A DNA stretch of 31,538 bases from a virus: the IMG/VR virus record IMGVR_UViG_3300028419_000015, positions 1-31,538 of that record. One strand, written 5' to 3'. Below the pieces are notes generated by a model. It was not told the DNA's origin. It did no database searches and saw only the letters and a program-made list of their open reading frames with translations. Each line of letters opens with the position of its first letter. The stretch's first letter is position 1. The position numbers and the translations under genes are program-made. This document shows positions 24,852 through 31,538 of this stretch, in pieces.

Positions 24852-25502
24852 CTATGCTTGGAATGAGTTTGCGAAGTCTGCAACTGCTTCTGGGACGTGC
24901 TCTTTAGTCACACTGAGGGTCGGGACATACCATGAGTATTTACCCTTGCTCATGATCTGAGACTCAAAGTTCCATAGACGGCTGTTCAGAGGTAGCCCAC
25001 GGTTGAAAGCAGCAAACGTCATAAGGCTTTTATAGGTCTTACGATATGCATCCTTCTGGACGTAGATCTTTCCGATACAGTAGTTGTTGTCACCAATTGG
25101 GAAGGGGAACGCATCATCATCCGTATTACCTTCTGGTTGGGCAAACATAAGAATTAGCTCGGCAAATTCTAGAATTTGATATTCTGAATCTATCTTAAGC
25201 TGTTCCATCTCTTGCTTTGTTCCTACGATCCGAGGCATCTCATCCGAGTCGAAGTCGATGTCCTCTTTCCATTTCTTAATTGCACCGAGGATGATGCAAT
25301 GTCCTTTAGTCTCCCGAGGTAAGATCTCGTGGGTCTTATCTAGGATAAGACTTCCGTGATCAAAGTCCCCAGTGGACATTTTCTGCACGACGTTAAGTCG
25401 TGGGATATCGATATCGTCGGCATCGATAGTAAGTTCTTGTCCGACGGTAGTGACAGCTGTGGTTGTTGCTGCTTCAATTTCTTCTTCTTTTGCTTTTGGC
25501 AT
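24852..25502 (-). CDS. Possible ssDNA-binding or replication accessory protein
   Basis: I chose ATG 25502 (216 aa); the longer frame from 25646 would overlap the nuclease gene. After a charged N terminus with Ala/Thr linker (1-25) comes 'DADDIDIPRLNVVQKMSTG' (27-45), then a beta-rich body. The 'IPRLxVVQ...G' opening, 216-aa length and location between polymerase and nuclease fit phage ssDNA-binding or accessory proteins I have seen in similar clusters, but I see no OB-fold signature I can defend, and the acidic C-terminal tail typical of SSB is missing. No other ssDNA-binding candidate is visible in the module, which is part of the argument. The assignment is tentative. Confidence 0.5.
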   Translation of the reverse strand: MPKAKEEEIEAATTTAVTTVGQELTIDADDIDIPRLNVVQKMSTGDFDHGSLILDKTHEILPRETKGHCIILGAIKKWKEDIDFDSDEMPRIVGTKQEMEQLKIDSEYQILEFAELILMFAQPEGNTDDDAFPFPIGDNNYCIGKIYVQKDAYRKTYKSLMTFAAFNRGLPLNSRLWNFESQIMSKGKYSWYVPTLSVTKEHVPEAVADFANSFQA

Positions 25503-25530
25503 ATTATTATATGGTTTATTGTTTTTTGGT

Positions 25531-26664
25531 TTAGCGGAGCGTGAATCGCTCCTTTTGTTTTTCGAGGGCACCTGCGTCTTTGCAAGTGTCCAGAAATTCT
25601 GCGGACTTCTGTCCTTTTTCGCCTTTGTCTGCGGTCTCACCGACAAGCTTAGCTGTCTTAGTTACTGCAAATGTGGCGCTGTCTAAAAGCTCATCAGTAT
25701 CAACACCCATGTCGGAGGCGATCTTAATGAACTTGTGGTTGTCTACGACTTTGGTAGGAGCTCCCATAGATGAGAGTCGAAGGGATGGGAACTCAGCACC
25801 TTCGTGCGCCATTTCCATAGCTCGGGCGCGTAGGCGTTTGGCCCACGCTTCTACGATCTTCGAGATGTTCCAGAGTTCCTCAATGGATGCTGGATCATCA
25901 ACAGCTTCAATGTCTATGTTTGTGAAGTCCTTGCGTTGTAAGTTAGAAGCCACATCCAGAACGAGACCACCTAAAGCGGGGCAACGATCTTCATGGCGAC
26001 AGAACCTACAATTCTGGGTAGGGTTACACTCCCCAGCTGGGGGGCATTGACCACCACCCCACATGGGACGGACACGTTCACCTTCCTTAATGACATTACC
26101 GAGAACCTCAATAAGGTCAGGTAGTTCAGTTCTTACAAAAGAACCGAGTAATGGTAATGAACCTCGTTGAGGAACATAGAACGCAAACATAATGGTCTCC
26201 AGATCAGGGAACTTTTGAAACACCCCAATGGTATATGCAATCGCTTGCATGTTCTCATGGGGTTTATCTATGGTGCTGATACCTGTCTTGTAATCCGCAA
26301 GGACTCCAAACTTACCATCTGATGATATACTCAGTCGGTCACAGGTGCCATAGGTTTGGGTTTCACCCAGATCTACGTCAACTTGCACTTCGTAGAACTC
26401 AGTGCGCTCGTCATCTGGTGGGAACGCATCAGCGAGAAACTCGTCTTCCATATCCGCACAGCGGTTATATAGATCCAGTTCCTCTTCGTTGTGTAATGCT
26501 GCTGGATCGCGCACTTCCAGTGCCTCGTGGATACGAGTACCCATTTCAGCGGCTGGAGATGAACCATCCTTGCCGTGGTAAGCAGCACACCCAGCCACAT
26601 ACTTCAGGGAAGATGGGCTGAACTCTGCGTGACCTCGGTCAGCGTGTGGCTGCTGCGTTGACAT
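25531..26664 (-). CDS. PD-(D/E)XK nuclease, RecB/Cas4-like with Cys cluster
   Basis: The 377-aa protein has the RecB-type order of motifs: 'MGTRIHEALE' (41-50, His46), 'FYEVQVDVDL' (90-99), 'YGTCDRLS' (105-112, Asp109), 'VLADYKTG' (121-128, Asp124 and Lys126) and 'ENMQAIAYTIG' (137-147, Gln140). The Cys residues 26, 207, 213, 219, 222 and 228 resemble the iron-sulfur staple of Cas4 and AddB-type nucleases, with one early Cys and a late cluster. It would be a DNA exonuclease for recombination or end processing. Its start overlaps the stop of the preceding 55-aa gene (TAATG). I see no annealing protein beside it. Confidence 0.86.
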   Translation of the reverse strand: MSTQQPHADRGHAEFSPSSLKYVAGCAAYHGKDGSSPAAEMGTRIHEALEVRDPAALHNEEELDLYNRCADMEDEFLADAFPPDDERTEFYEVQVDVDLGETQTYGTCDRLSISSDGKFGVLADYKTGISTIDKPHENMQAIAYTIGVFQKFPDLETIMFAFYVPQRGSLPLLGSFVRTELPDLIEVLGNVIKEGERVRPMWGGGQCPPAGECNPTQNCRFCRHEDRCPALGGLVLDVASNLQRKDFTNIDIEAVDDPASIEELWNISKIVEAWAKRLRARAMEMAHEGAEFPSLRLSSMGAPTKVVDNHKFIKIASDMGVDTDELLDSATFAVTKTAKLVGETADKGEKGQKSAEFLDTCKDAGALEKQKERFTLR

Positions 26665-26831
26665 TATCCTTTGTATGCGTCCTTTGCGCGTTGTACGATT
26701 TCGGAGTTTTCGAGATCACCCTTTTCATCACCTAAGGCAGTTCGGATGTCACTTACGAATTTAAGCAGCTCTTGCACAAACTGGTTTTTTAGGATTTCGT
26801 CGAGTTCGTTGTCTTTATTTTCTTCACTCAT
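26664..26831 (-). CDS. Small conserved-position protein (55 aa)
   Basis: This is a complete short frame from ATG (26829-26831) to TAA (26664-26666), 14 bases after the helicase stop and overlapping the nuclease ATG as TAATG. The product is hydrophilic and helical ('MSEENKDNELDEILKNQFVQ' to 'RAKDAYKG') with no Cys and no TM segment. A stretch AAAGGA near its stop is one of the few Shine-Dalgarno-like sites and may serve the nuclease. The tight fit between two real genes and translational coupling support it as a real gene. Function unknown. Confidence 0.7.
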   Translation of the reverse strand: MSEENKDNELDEILKNQFVQELLKFVSDIRTALGDEKGDLENSEIVQRAKDAYKG

Positions 26832-26845
26832 GGTGTTGTTTTGTT

Positions 26846-28150
26846 TTATTGGTTTTGGTTTTGGTTTTGCATTATTGCTAGGTTGTCGAGGCGACGTTGC
26901 ATCGAAGACATTACTGCCTCCTCTACGCTGCCACTTGCGACGAGAATCTTCTGAAGTGCATCTGACTTCATGCCATTGCGATGGATACGTCCTAGAACTT
27001 GGACATGATCCTTGGCGGAGAACTGTGGGGATATTAAGCTGACACGTGGTCGGTCACCCTTGACATCATGCAGGGAGATGCCTGTGCCACCCGCTGCCGT
27101 GTTGACAACCACGCATGTGGTCTTGTCATCTCGGAAGTCATCGATGACCTGCTGGCGGTCGGACTTCTGCCCACCCTCGATACGGTCACAGCAAAGCTTC
27201 TCACATAGAGCCTCCACGGTCTCCTTAAAGCTGACGAAGATAACAACGGACAAACCCTCAAGCATCAGGTCTTCTGCCATCTCCACTAGGTCTGGGACTT
27301 TCAATGACTCCGCTAACTGGCGTGCACGTATGATGTTAACGATCACGTGCTCACTGTTCTCGACGGTGCCGTGCTCGATATACTGCTCCAGTATTTCAGG
27401 TGTGAGACCTAAGTCTTTGTAAGCCTTCTTAATCTTGGCAAGATTCTTAAATTGGATTGGCTCAACGAAGATACGGTTCTTTTTAAAGGCGTCTGGTAGA
27501 TCCTGCACGGACAGTCGGTCAGTGCTTATGCCATACATGGCCGTCCTGAGCTCTTTAAGTTTGCTCTTTTTGACTAATCTCCACTGATTCCAGAAATCTT
27601 GTTCGCAACCAAAGTGCTTCATCCAGCCGAACCACGACCTAAGTGGTGCTTGGGCTTTATTAAGATTGTGGAGATTTAGCATATAACCAATAGCCCTCAT
27701 CTCGGTTGGGTCCTCAGCTGCGGTAGCTGACATCCCATGGATCTGGTATCCTTGGTTAACAAGTGATAGGATCATTTGCGCGTTCTGGGTGTAAGGACCT
27801 TTGCACTTATGGATCTCGTCAACCAGAACTAGTGTGCCCATGGGTAGAATCCACTTCATGATATTCTTACCCTTCTTGGTCATCCACTTGGTTCGACCAC
27901 CTCGGATCTTTTCGTAGTTAATTACGAATAGTGGCTCCACACCCATCTCCTTGAGCTCTCGCTCCCACGATGGTATGACTTGCTTCGGGCACAGGACAGC
28001 AACAGGGTGTCCTAATGATTTTGCTAACGCAGCGGCAACTACAGTTTTCCCAGTTCCAGCATCGCTGGTGTCTAGTGTGTTGCGTCCCTCCCGCTGGGTA
28101 ATAGTGAAAAACTTATGCGCGTCTTCTTGCTTCGGGAATAGTGATTTCAT
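26846..28150 (-). CDS. SF2 helicase (SNF2/DEAH-like)
   Basis: The 434-aa protein has motif I DAGTGKT (30-36), a 'VLCPKQVIPSWERE' Ia-like strand (52-65), motif II VDEIHK (110-115), motif III MSATAA (140-145), a second RecA-like lobe with 'VVIFVSFKETVEAL' and 'GGTGISLHD', and motif VI QVLGRIHR (384-391, Arg388 and Arg391). It belongs to the SF2 helicases near the SNF2 group and would remodel or translocate on DNA, perhaps working with the nuclease gene two places downstream. The C terminus is a (Asn-Gln) repeat coded by a GGTTTT-type repeat near 26849-26868 (plus strand). A candidate promoter lies upstream. Confidence 0.9.
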   Translation of the reverse strand: MKSLFPKQEDAHKFFTITQREGRNTLDTSDAGTGKTVVAAALAKSLGHPVAVLCPKQVIPSWERELKEMGVEPLFVINYEKIRGGRTKWMTKKGKNIMKWILPMGTLVLVDEIHKCKGPYTQNAQMILSLVNQGYQIHGMSATAAEDPTEMRAIGYMLNLHNLNKAQAPLRSWFGWMKHFGCEQDFWNQWRLVKKSKLKELRTAMYGISTDRLSVQDLPDAFKKNRIFVEPIQFKNLAKIKKAYKDLGLTPEILEQYIEHGTVENSEHVIVNIIRARQLAESLKVPDLVEMAEDLMLEGLSVVIFVSFKETVEALCEKLCCDRIEGGQKSDRQQVIDDFRDDKTTCVVVNTAAGGTGISLHDVKGDRPRVSLISPQFSAKDHVQVLGRIHRNGMKSDALQKILVASGSVEEAVMSSMQRRLDNLAIMQNQNQNQ

Positions 28151-28186
28151 TTACTGGCTTCATGGTTTCTGATTTATTGTGATCAA

Positions 28187-28227
28187 CACATACCAGCCCA
28201 TATAAAAACCGTCAAATAAAATCTCAA
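28187..28227 (-). promoter_or_regulatory. Candidate promoter(s) upstream of the helicase operon
   Basis: In the 84-bp gap between resolvase and helicase genes, the minus strand has TTGAGA (28222-28227), 17 bp and TATATG (28199-28204). An overlapping alternative is TTGACG (28210-28215), 17 bp and TATGTG (28187-28192). Either gives a leader of about 30-45 bases, unlike the leaderless sites elsewhere. A near-palindromic TGTTGATCACA lies just downstream of the boxes and could be an operator. Confidence 0.45.
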
Positions 28228-28234
28228 TTATTTT

Positions 28235-28729
28235 TTAATCTGCAAAGTGGATCTGATATTCTCTTGCTGCCATAAGGTAAGCATCCACAATCCCATCATG
28301 TGGTTTTTTGGAGCGTGGGGTTGCTAACCATTGCTCATCGGGATACAGCTCTTTGGCCTTTGCCAGCGCATACTTCTTCGATTGCCCGCGTGGAAACTTG
28401 CCCAGCATATCTTTCTGCCACTGCCTCACAGACAGCCCTTCCCAAGGCCACGCCATGCCTGTGCACAACCCAGTGATTTGCCCATAGCACAATGCCATGG
28501 ATCGCATGGACTGAGATGATGGCGCGTGATGCAGAGGCTCCTCGATGATAATATTGACGGGTGGTAGCTTGAATTCCAGCACCCAATCACGAAAACCGAT
28601 CATGTCGAGCTCAGTCTTTTTCCCCACCTTGTGGCTGGGCAACCTCGTGTATCCTAGCACCGCACCATCCCAGCTGCTAATCGCAACCGCTGCTCCAGAG
28701 CAAGCCCCATTATCGACGCCTACTATCAC
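28235..28729 (-). CDS. RuvC-like Holliday junction resolvase
   Basis: The 164-aa protein starts with GTG (28729), which overlaps the upstream gene by 20 bases. The RNase H-like fold is marked by 'IVGVDNG' (Asp6), 'NIIIEEP' (Glu63/64), 'SVRQWQKDMLG' (100-110) and 'KPHDGIVDAYLMA' (His144, Asp145, Asp149). These match the catalytic Asp-Glu-Asp-Asp set of RuvC. It would resolve branched DNA during replication or before packaging. The next gene on this strand, the helicase, is separated by an 84-bp gap with a candidate promoter, so the resolvase ends the TerS-led transcript or is read through. Confidence 0.88.
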   Translation of the reverse strand: MIVGVDNGACSGAAVAISSWDGAVLGYTRLPSHKVGKKTELDMIGFRDWVLEFKLPPVNIIIEEPLHHAPSSQSMRSMALCYGQITGLCTGMAWPWEGLSVRQWQKDMLGKFPRGQSKKYALAKAKELYPDEQWLATPRSKKPHDGIVDAYLMAAREYQIHFAD

Positions 28730-28967
28730 TGACAGCTGGGAGGAAGTCTGCTTTGACTAGAACACCGTCGCCGTGCCATGGAGCAAATAAGTTATAGCCT
28801 TTCTCAAGACTCTGTAGGAATGAGATCTCTTTCCATGTCGAGGGGATTACCCTGACAAAGTCTCCCGTGATCTGCTTAGCAGAGTAAAAGTAATCTAGGT
28901 TAGAGCGGATGCTCCCTTTGATGACGAAGGGGTTGGGCTCATGCGTGCGTGAGGCGAAGAATTTCAT
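28710..28967 (-). CDS. Small unknown protein (85 aa)
   Basis: The start ATG 28967 overlaps the preceding stop (ATGA), and the 3' end overlaps the resolvase start by 20 bases, a tight coupled arrangement. The product 'MKFFASRTHEPNPFVIKGSI' to 'GVLVKADFLPAV', ending in a basic SDSRRR, is a compact mixed alpha/beta sequence without TM or Cys. I do not recognise a family. Its location between TerS-like and resolvase genes suggests a DNA metabolism or packaging role, by context only. Confidence 0.7.
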   Translation of the reverse strand: MKFFASRTHEPNPFVIKGSIRSNLDYFYSAKQITGDFVRVIPSTWKEISFLQSLEKGYNLFAPWHGDGVLVKADFLPAVSDSRRR

Positions 28968-29647
28968 TGGTCTTTGTTGTCTTTTGGATTTGGGTCTACA
29001 TCGACAACTTTGGTGGGCCTCTTCCTTGAAGCCGCAGCTGCGTCATTTAGAATGTTTATGTCTATGCTTAGGCTGGTCGCGCCACCGCTTTGCTTTTCGT
29101 CTAAGCCAAAGTGGCGGCGAGCTATCTTATCTAGCACTTCCACTTCGCGGACGTTGGTTGGTGGTCTCATCTGAGCCATACCATCTCGCATCAGTCGGAC
29201 CGCTTGACTCGCCATGTAGCTCTGGTATTGCTCTGCTGGACTGGCTTGGGCAGAAGCTATCTCATCGATCCTGCCTTTCTCTTTTAGGTGCGCGTGCTCG
29301 GCAGCTTTGTCTACAGCGTGCTTAGTCTTATGCTCCTCCGTGCCATCAAAGATGGACTCTGGCTTAGGCGCTTCTTTATCAATCCACGGAGTTGGGTTCT
29401 CTTCCCACTTACTCTTCTTAGGTGGTGCACCTGCATCCCTGAACCATCTACGCAAAGTCGATACGTGGACTCCGCACTCCTTAGCAATTGCAGCAAAAGT
29501 ATACTGCTGCTCATAGAGCTCCATGGCTTTTGTAAACAGACGGCGCTTCTTACCATTCTGTCCGAATGGGTTACTGACTTTTTTATGGTGTAAAGGCAGC
29601 GGTTCTGGTCCTTTATTTTTATTGTCTTCAGGGTTGTCCTTCGCCAT
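28964..29647 (-). CDS. Small terminase-like HTH protein
   Basis: The 227-aa protein has a charged N terminus, a helix-turn-helix at about 40-71 ('YTFAAIAKECGVHVSTLRRW'), a long hydrophilic helical middle and a C-terminal 'SGGATSLSIDINILNDAAAA' followed by a Lys/Asp-rich tail. The HTH, length and position next to the large terminase fit a small terminase that recognises packaging DNA. It is unusual that it is transcribed away from TerL, as the first gene of the replication operon. A transcriptional regulator is therefore a real alternative. A strong promoter with its -10 only 7 bases upstream precedes it. Confidence 0.68.
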   Translation of the reverse strand: MAKDNPEDNKNKGPEPLPLHHKKVSNPFGQNGKKRRLFTKAMELYEQQYTFAAIAKECGVHVSTLRRWFRDAGAPPKKSKWEENPTPWIDKEAPKPESIFDGTEEHKTKHAVDKAAEHAHLKEKGRIDEIASAQASPAEQYQSYMASQAVRLMRDGMAQMRPPTNVREVEVLDKIARRHFGLDEKQSGGATSLSIDINILNDAAAASRKRPTKVVDVDPNPKDNKDQ

Positions 29648-29654
29648 GGGTTGG

Positions 29655-29683
29655 AGTATACTTGGTATTTACAATGTATTCAA
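29655..29683 (-). promoter_or_regulatory. Strong sigma70-like promoter of the replication arm
   Basis: On the minus strand, TTGAAT (29678-29683), a 17-bp spacer and TATACT (29655-29660) form the best promoter match in the window. The -10 ends 7 bases before the ATG at 29647, so the HTH/TerS mRNA should be leaderless. For TerL on the plus strand, a TATTCA at 29677-29682 lies 7 bases before ATG 29690 but lacks a clear -35. Confidence 0.7.
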
Positions 29684-29689
29684 TCTTTA

Positions 29690-31468
29690 ATGGACATTAA
29701 ATTAGACAGCAAATACGAGCCGCACATTAAACCATCCTCAACGGACATGGATGTAGGTGGTCTAATTATCCCACCAACCAGTTTGCTGACCGCCCTGCTC
29801 TTTGGCTTCGCAAACCATGAGCTTACAAAAGCCAAGGAGTATTACTTCTGGCGTATTTGTGACATCCTATGGAACCGCCCCGACATTCCTGAACCCTTAA
29901 TGCAGCAAAACCCATGGGCTAAGATGATTATCCGCAGCTGCCTTGAGAATAAGTTCCTCGCTGTGGGCGGTGCTGCATCCTCATCCAAGTCTCACACCAT
30001 GGCTGCTTATGCCATCGTTAACTGCTTGTCCCAGCCAAAGGATACCTTAGTCCTGATTACTTCAACCACGTTGCGTGAAGCACGAAAAAGGATTTGGGGT
30101 TCAATCATCACGTTACTGGCAGTGATAGATGATATGCCTTTCAGGATTCGGGATTCAATTGGTAACGTCGCTTATGTCAATGAGCACGGCACCCTGCTGG
30201 AGAAGTCTGGTCTGTCGCTCATTGCAGCTGAGAAGAGCAGGACTCGAGAGGCTGTTGGTAAGTTCATTGGTATTAAGAACAAGCGAGTGATTGTCATCGG
30301 GGATGAGCTGTCTGAGATCTCGGAGGCTGTAGTCCACGCTGGTCTGACCAACCTCTCAGCTAACCCAGAGTTCAGGATGATTGGCATGTCCAACCCTAGT
30401 TCTAAGTTTGATGCCTTTGGTGTGTGGTCTGAGCCAGAGGATGGATGGGACTCAGTAGATACCAACGTCGATGATGGCTGGCGCACCAAGTGGGGTGGTA
30501 AGTATATCAGGCTGGACGGTGAGCGTAGCCCCAACATCCTAGCTGGTGAGACCATCTACCCATACCTTCCGCGGGCTGATCAGATAGCTGAGAAGCGTGA
30601 GCTGCTCGGCACAGCGTCCCGTGGATACATGCGAATGGTGAGAGCCGTGTTCTTTGATAGTGATGAAGACGCTGGGATCTACTCTGAGAATGAGATCACC
30701 AAGAGTGGATGTATGCACAAAGTAAATTGGGGGTCACAACCTGTAAAGGTAGCTGGGCTTGACCCTGCCTTTACCAATGGTGGTGATAGAACGATTCTAT
30801 ACACAGGCTACGTCGGCACAGATGACAAAGGACAGTATGTGTTTGAGCTGGGTAAGAGCTTCCAGCTTAATGATGATGCTACCAACAAGGCGGTGCCACG
30901 ATCATACCAGATAGTCCAGCAGATCAAGAAGATCTGTGAGAAGGAAGGCGTAGCCCCAGATGATCTGGCGGTGGATGCTACTGGTGCAGGCTCCTCATTC
31001 TGTGACGTGCTGGCTGGTGAGTGGTCTCCTCGGTTCTTGCGTGTTACCTTTGGTGGCAAGCCTTCAGATAAGAGAGTCTCAGTAAATAGCCAACTCACTG
31101 GCATAGAGCTATATACCAACAGGGTTTCTGAGCTCTGGTTTGTAGGCAAGGAGCTCATGAGAACTCGCCAGTTCTTTGGGCTGGACAGTGATCTGGCGCA
31201 GGAGATCGTCGGTCGTAACTACGAGCTGGTTAAGACTGGCTCCTTAAAAGTGAGGATCGAATCCAAGCCTGAGTTCAAACAGCGGATTGGGAAAAGCCCT
31301 GACTTGGCGGATGCTGCGTTTCTTGCTCTTGACTGTGCGCGGCAAAGGCATGGTTTGATAGCCATGGAGCCAAAGATCGTAGACCCTAATCAATCCTACC
31401 GCAGGCCACCAAAATCCATGCAGCAGCTGAAAGCCGCACTACAGAATGATGCTGCCTATTTACCATGA
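29690..31468 (+). CDS. Large terminase subunit (packaging ATPase-nuclease)
   Basis: I chose ATG 29690 (592 aa); the frame is open to TTG 29651 but that part overlies the divergent promoter. The ATPase part has a Walker A-like VGGAASSSKS (92-101), Walker B VIVIGDELSE (200-209) and a motif III-like IGMSNPS (231-237). The nuclease part has VAGLDPAF (Asp358), GGDRT (Asp366), LAVDATGAGSSF (Asp429) and SPDLADA (Asp538, Asp541), the usual RNase H-like acidic cluster of TerL. The protein cuts concatemers and drives DNA into the head. The Walker A lacks the usual Gly before Lys100 (Ser99). It starts the plus-strand morphogenesis arm. Confidence 0.93.
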   Translation: MDIKLDSKYEPHIKPSSTDMDVGGLIIPPTSLLTALLFGFANHELTKAKEYYFWRICDILWNRPDIPEPLMQQNPWAKMIIRSCLENKFLAVGGAASSSKSHTMAAYAIVNCLSQPKDTLVLITSTTLREARKRIWGSIITLLAVIDDMPFRIRDSIGNVAYVNEHGTLLEKSGLSLIAAEKSRTREAVGKFIGIKNKRVIVIGDELSEISEAVVHAGLTNLSANPEFRMIGMSNPSSKFDAFGVWSEPEDGWDSVDTNVDDGWRTKWGGKYIRLDGERSPNILAGETIYPYLPRADQIAEKRELLGTASRGYMRMVRAVFFDSDEDAGIYSENEITKSGCMHKVNWGSQPVKVAGLDPAFTNGGDRTILYTGYVGTDDKGQYVFELGKSFQLNDDATNKAVPRSYQIVQQIKKICEKEGVAPDDLAVDATGAGSSFCDVLAGEWSPRFLRVTFGGKPSDKRVSVNSQLTGIELYTNRVSELWFVGKELMRTRQFFGLDSDLAQEIVGRNYELVKTGSLKVRIESKPEFKQRIGKSPDLADAAFLALDCARQRHGLIAMEPKIVDPNQSYRRPPKSMQQLKAALQNDAAYLP

Positions 31469-31476
31469 ATTTAACC

Positions 31477-31504
31477 TTGAGTTTGGAACCACAATGTATA
31501 TACT
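31477..31504 (+). promoter_or_regulatory. Candidate promoter before the next structural gene
   Basis: The elements are TTGAGT (31477-31482), a 16-bp spacer and TATACT (31499-31504) in the gap after TerL. A second -10-like TATAAG (31522-31527) lies 6 bases from the ATG at 31534 but has no good -35. The gap contains the TTTAACCTTGA-type sequence seen before other operons. Confidence 0.42.
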
Positions 31505-31533
31505 GACACTTAACTTGAACCTATAAGTTCCAT

Positions 31534-31538
31534 ATGGC
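31534..31538 (+). CDS. Possible start of next gene (portal expected)
   Basis: ATGGC at the window edge lies 65 bases after the TerL stop. Its spacing from a TATAAG box matches other operon-first genes here. Only the start is visible. In tailed phages a portal gene usually follows TerL, so that is the expectation, not an observation. Confidence 0.3.

Noticed and set aside
25503-25646. Longer start for the 216-aa protein
   Set aside because: Overlaps the end of the nuclease gene; a Lys-rich extension unlike the rest of the protein.
25541-26050. 169-codon open frame on the plus strand
   Set aside because: Antisense to the nuclease gene, which has clear motifs; low-complexity Ser-rich product.
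29651-29689. TTG start for the large terminase
   Set aside because: The TTG-to-ATG stretch contains the divergent promoter; ATG 29690 is better placed.

Overview
The window is a large part of a tailed, double-stranded DNA bacteriophage genome. It carries a terminase pair, a major-capsid-like protein, a long run of tail-fibre genes, a lysis cassette and a replication/recombination module. I see no tRNA or rRNA, no CRISPR array, no insertion sequence, and no integrase or repressor, so nothing here suggests lysogeny. Host and habitat are not encoded directly. A sulfotransferase, LamG-type fibres and a family A polymerase with Leu at the '762' position are features familiar from aquatic/marine phages. 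A lipobox-bearing lipoprotein in the lysis region fits a Gram-negative-type host. Nearly every gene lacks a Shine-Dalgarno sequence, which suggests a host that initiates translation largely without one, but I do not name a taxon.

Layout: (1) 1-2.1 kb, plus strand: 3' part of a major-capsid-like gene, a strong hairpin, a very acidic repeat protein and a small beta-rich virion protein. (2) 2.1-11.8 kb, plus strand: a fibre/adhesin region with a 1107-aa repeat fibre, a 477-aa fibre with a 99-bp tandem repeat, a 191-aa possible fibre-assembly protein, and two related LamG proteins of 687 and 734 aa. (3) 11.8-14.1 kb, plus strand: sulfotransferase, DUF1353-like protein, small lipoprotein, zinc amidase endolysin, and a coiled-coil/TM holin candidate. 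(4) 14.1-20.6 kb, plus strand: an unrecognised 1308-aa repeat protein, two orphan proteins, and an adaptor-like virion protein. (5) 20.6-29.65 kb, minus strand: primase-helicase, family A DNA polymerase, small coiled-coil protein, possible ssDNA-binding protein, PD-(D/E)XK Fe-S-type nuclease, a 55-aa protein, SF2 helicase, RuvC-like resolvase, a small unknown, and a small-terminase-like HTH protein. (6) 29.65 kb to the end, plus strand: large terminase and the first bases of the next gene.

The two arms converge near 20.6 kb and diverge at a 42-bp gap between the HTH/TerS gene and TerL. TerL leaves the right edge and a capsid gene enters the left edge. The window therefore reads like a circularly permuted genome with only the portal/protease/scaffold segment missing; this is inference.

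The most unusual signals are sigma70-like promoters whose -10 boxes lie only 6-7 bases before operon-first start codons (probable leaderless mRNAs), the divergent terminase pair, the repeat-rich 1308-aa protein with a duplicated N-terminal domain, a 34-bp near-perfect palindrome centred on TGACGTCA, and recent repeat expansion or sequence exchange among fibre genes.
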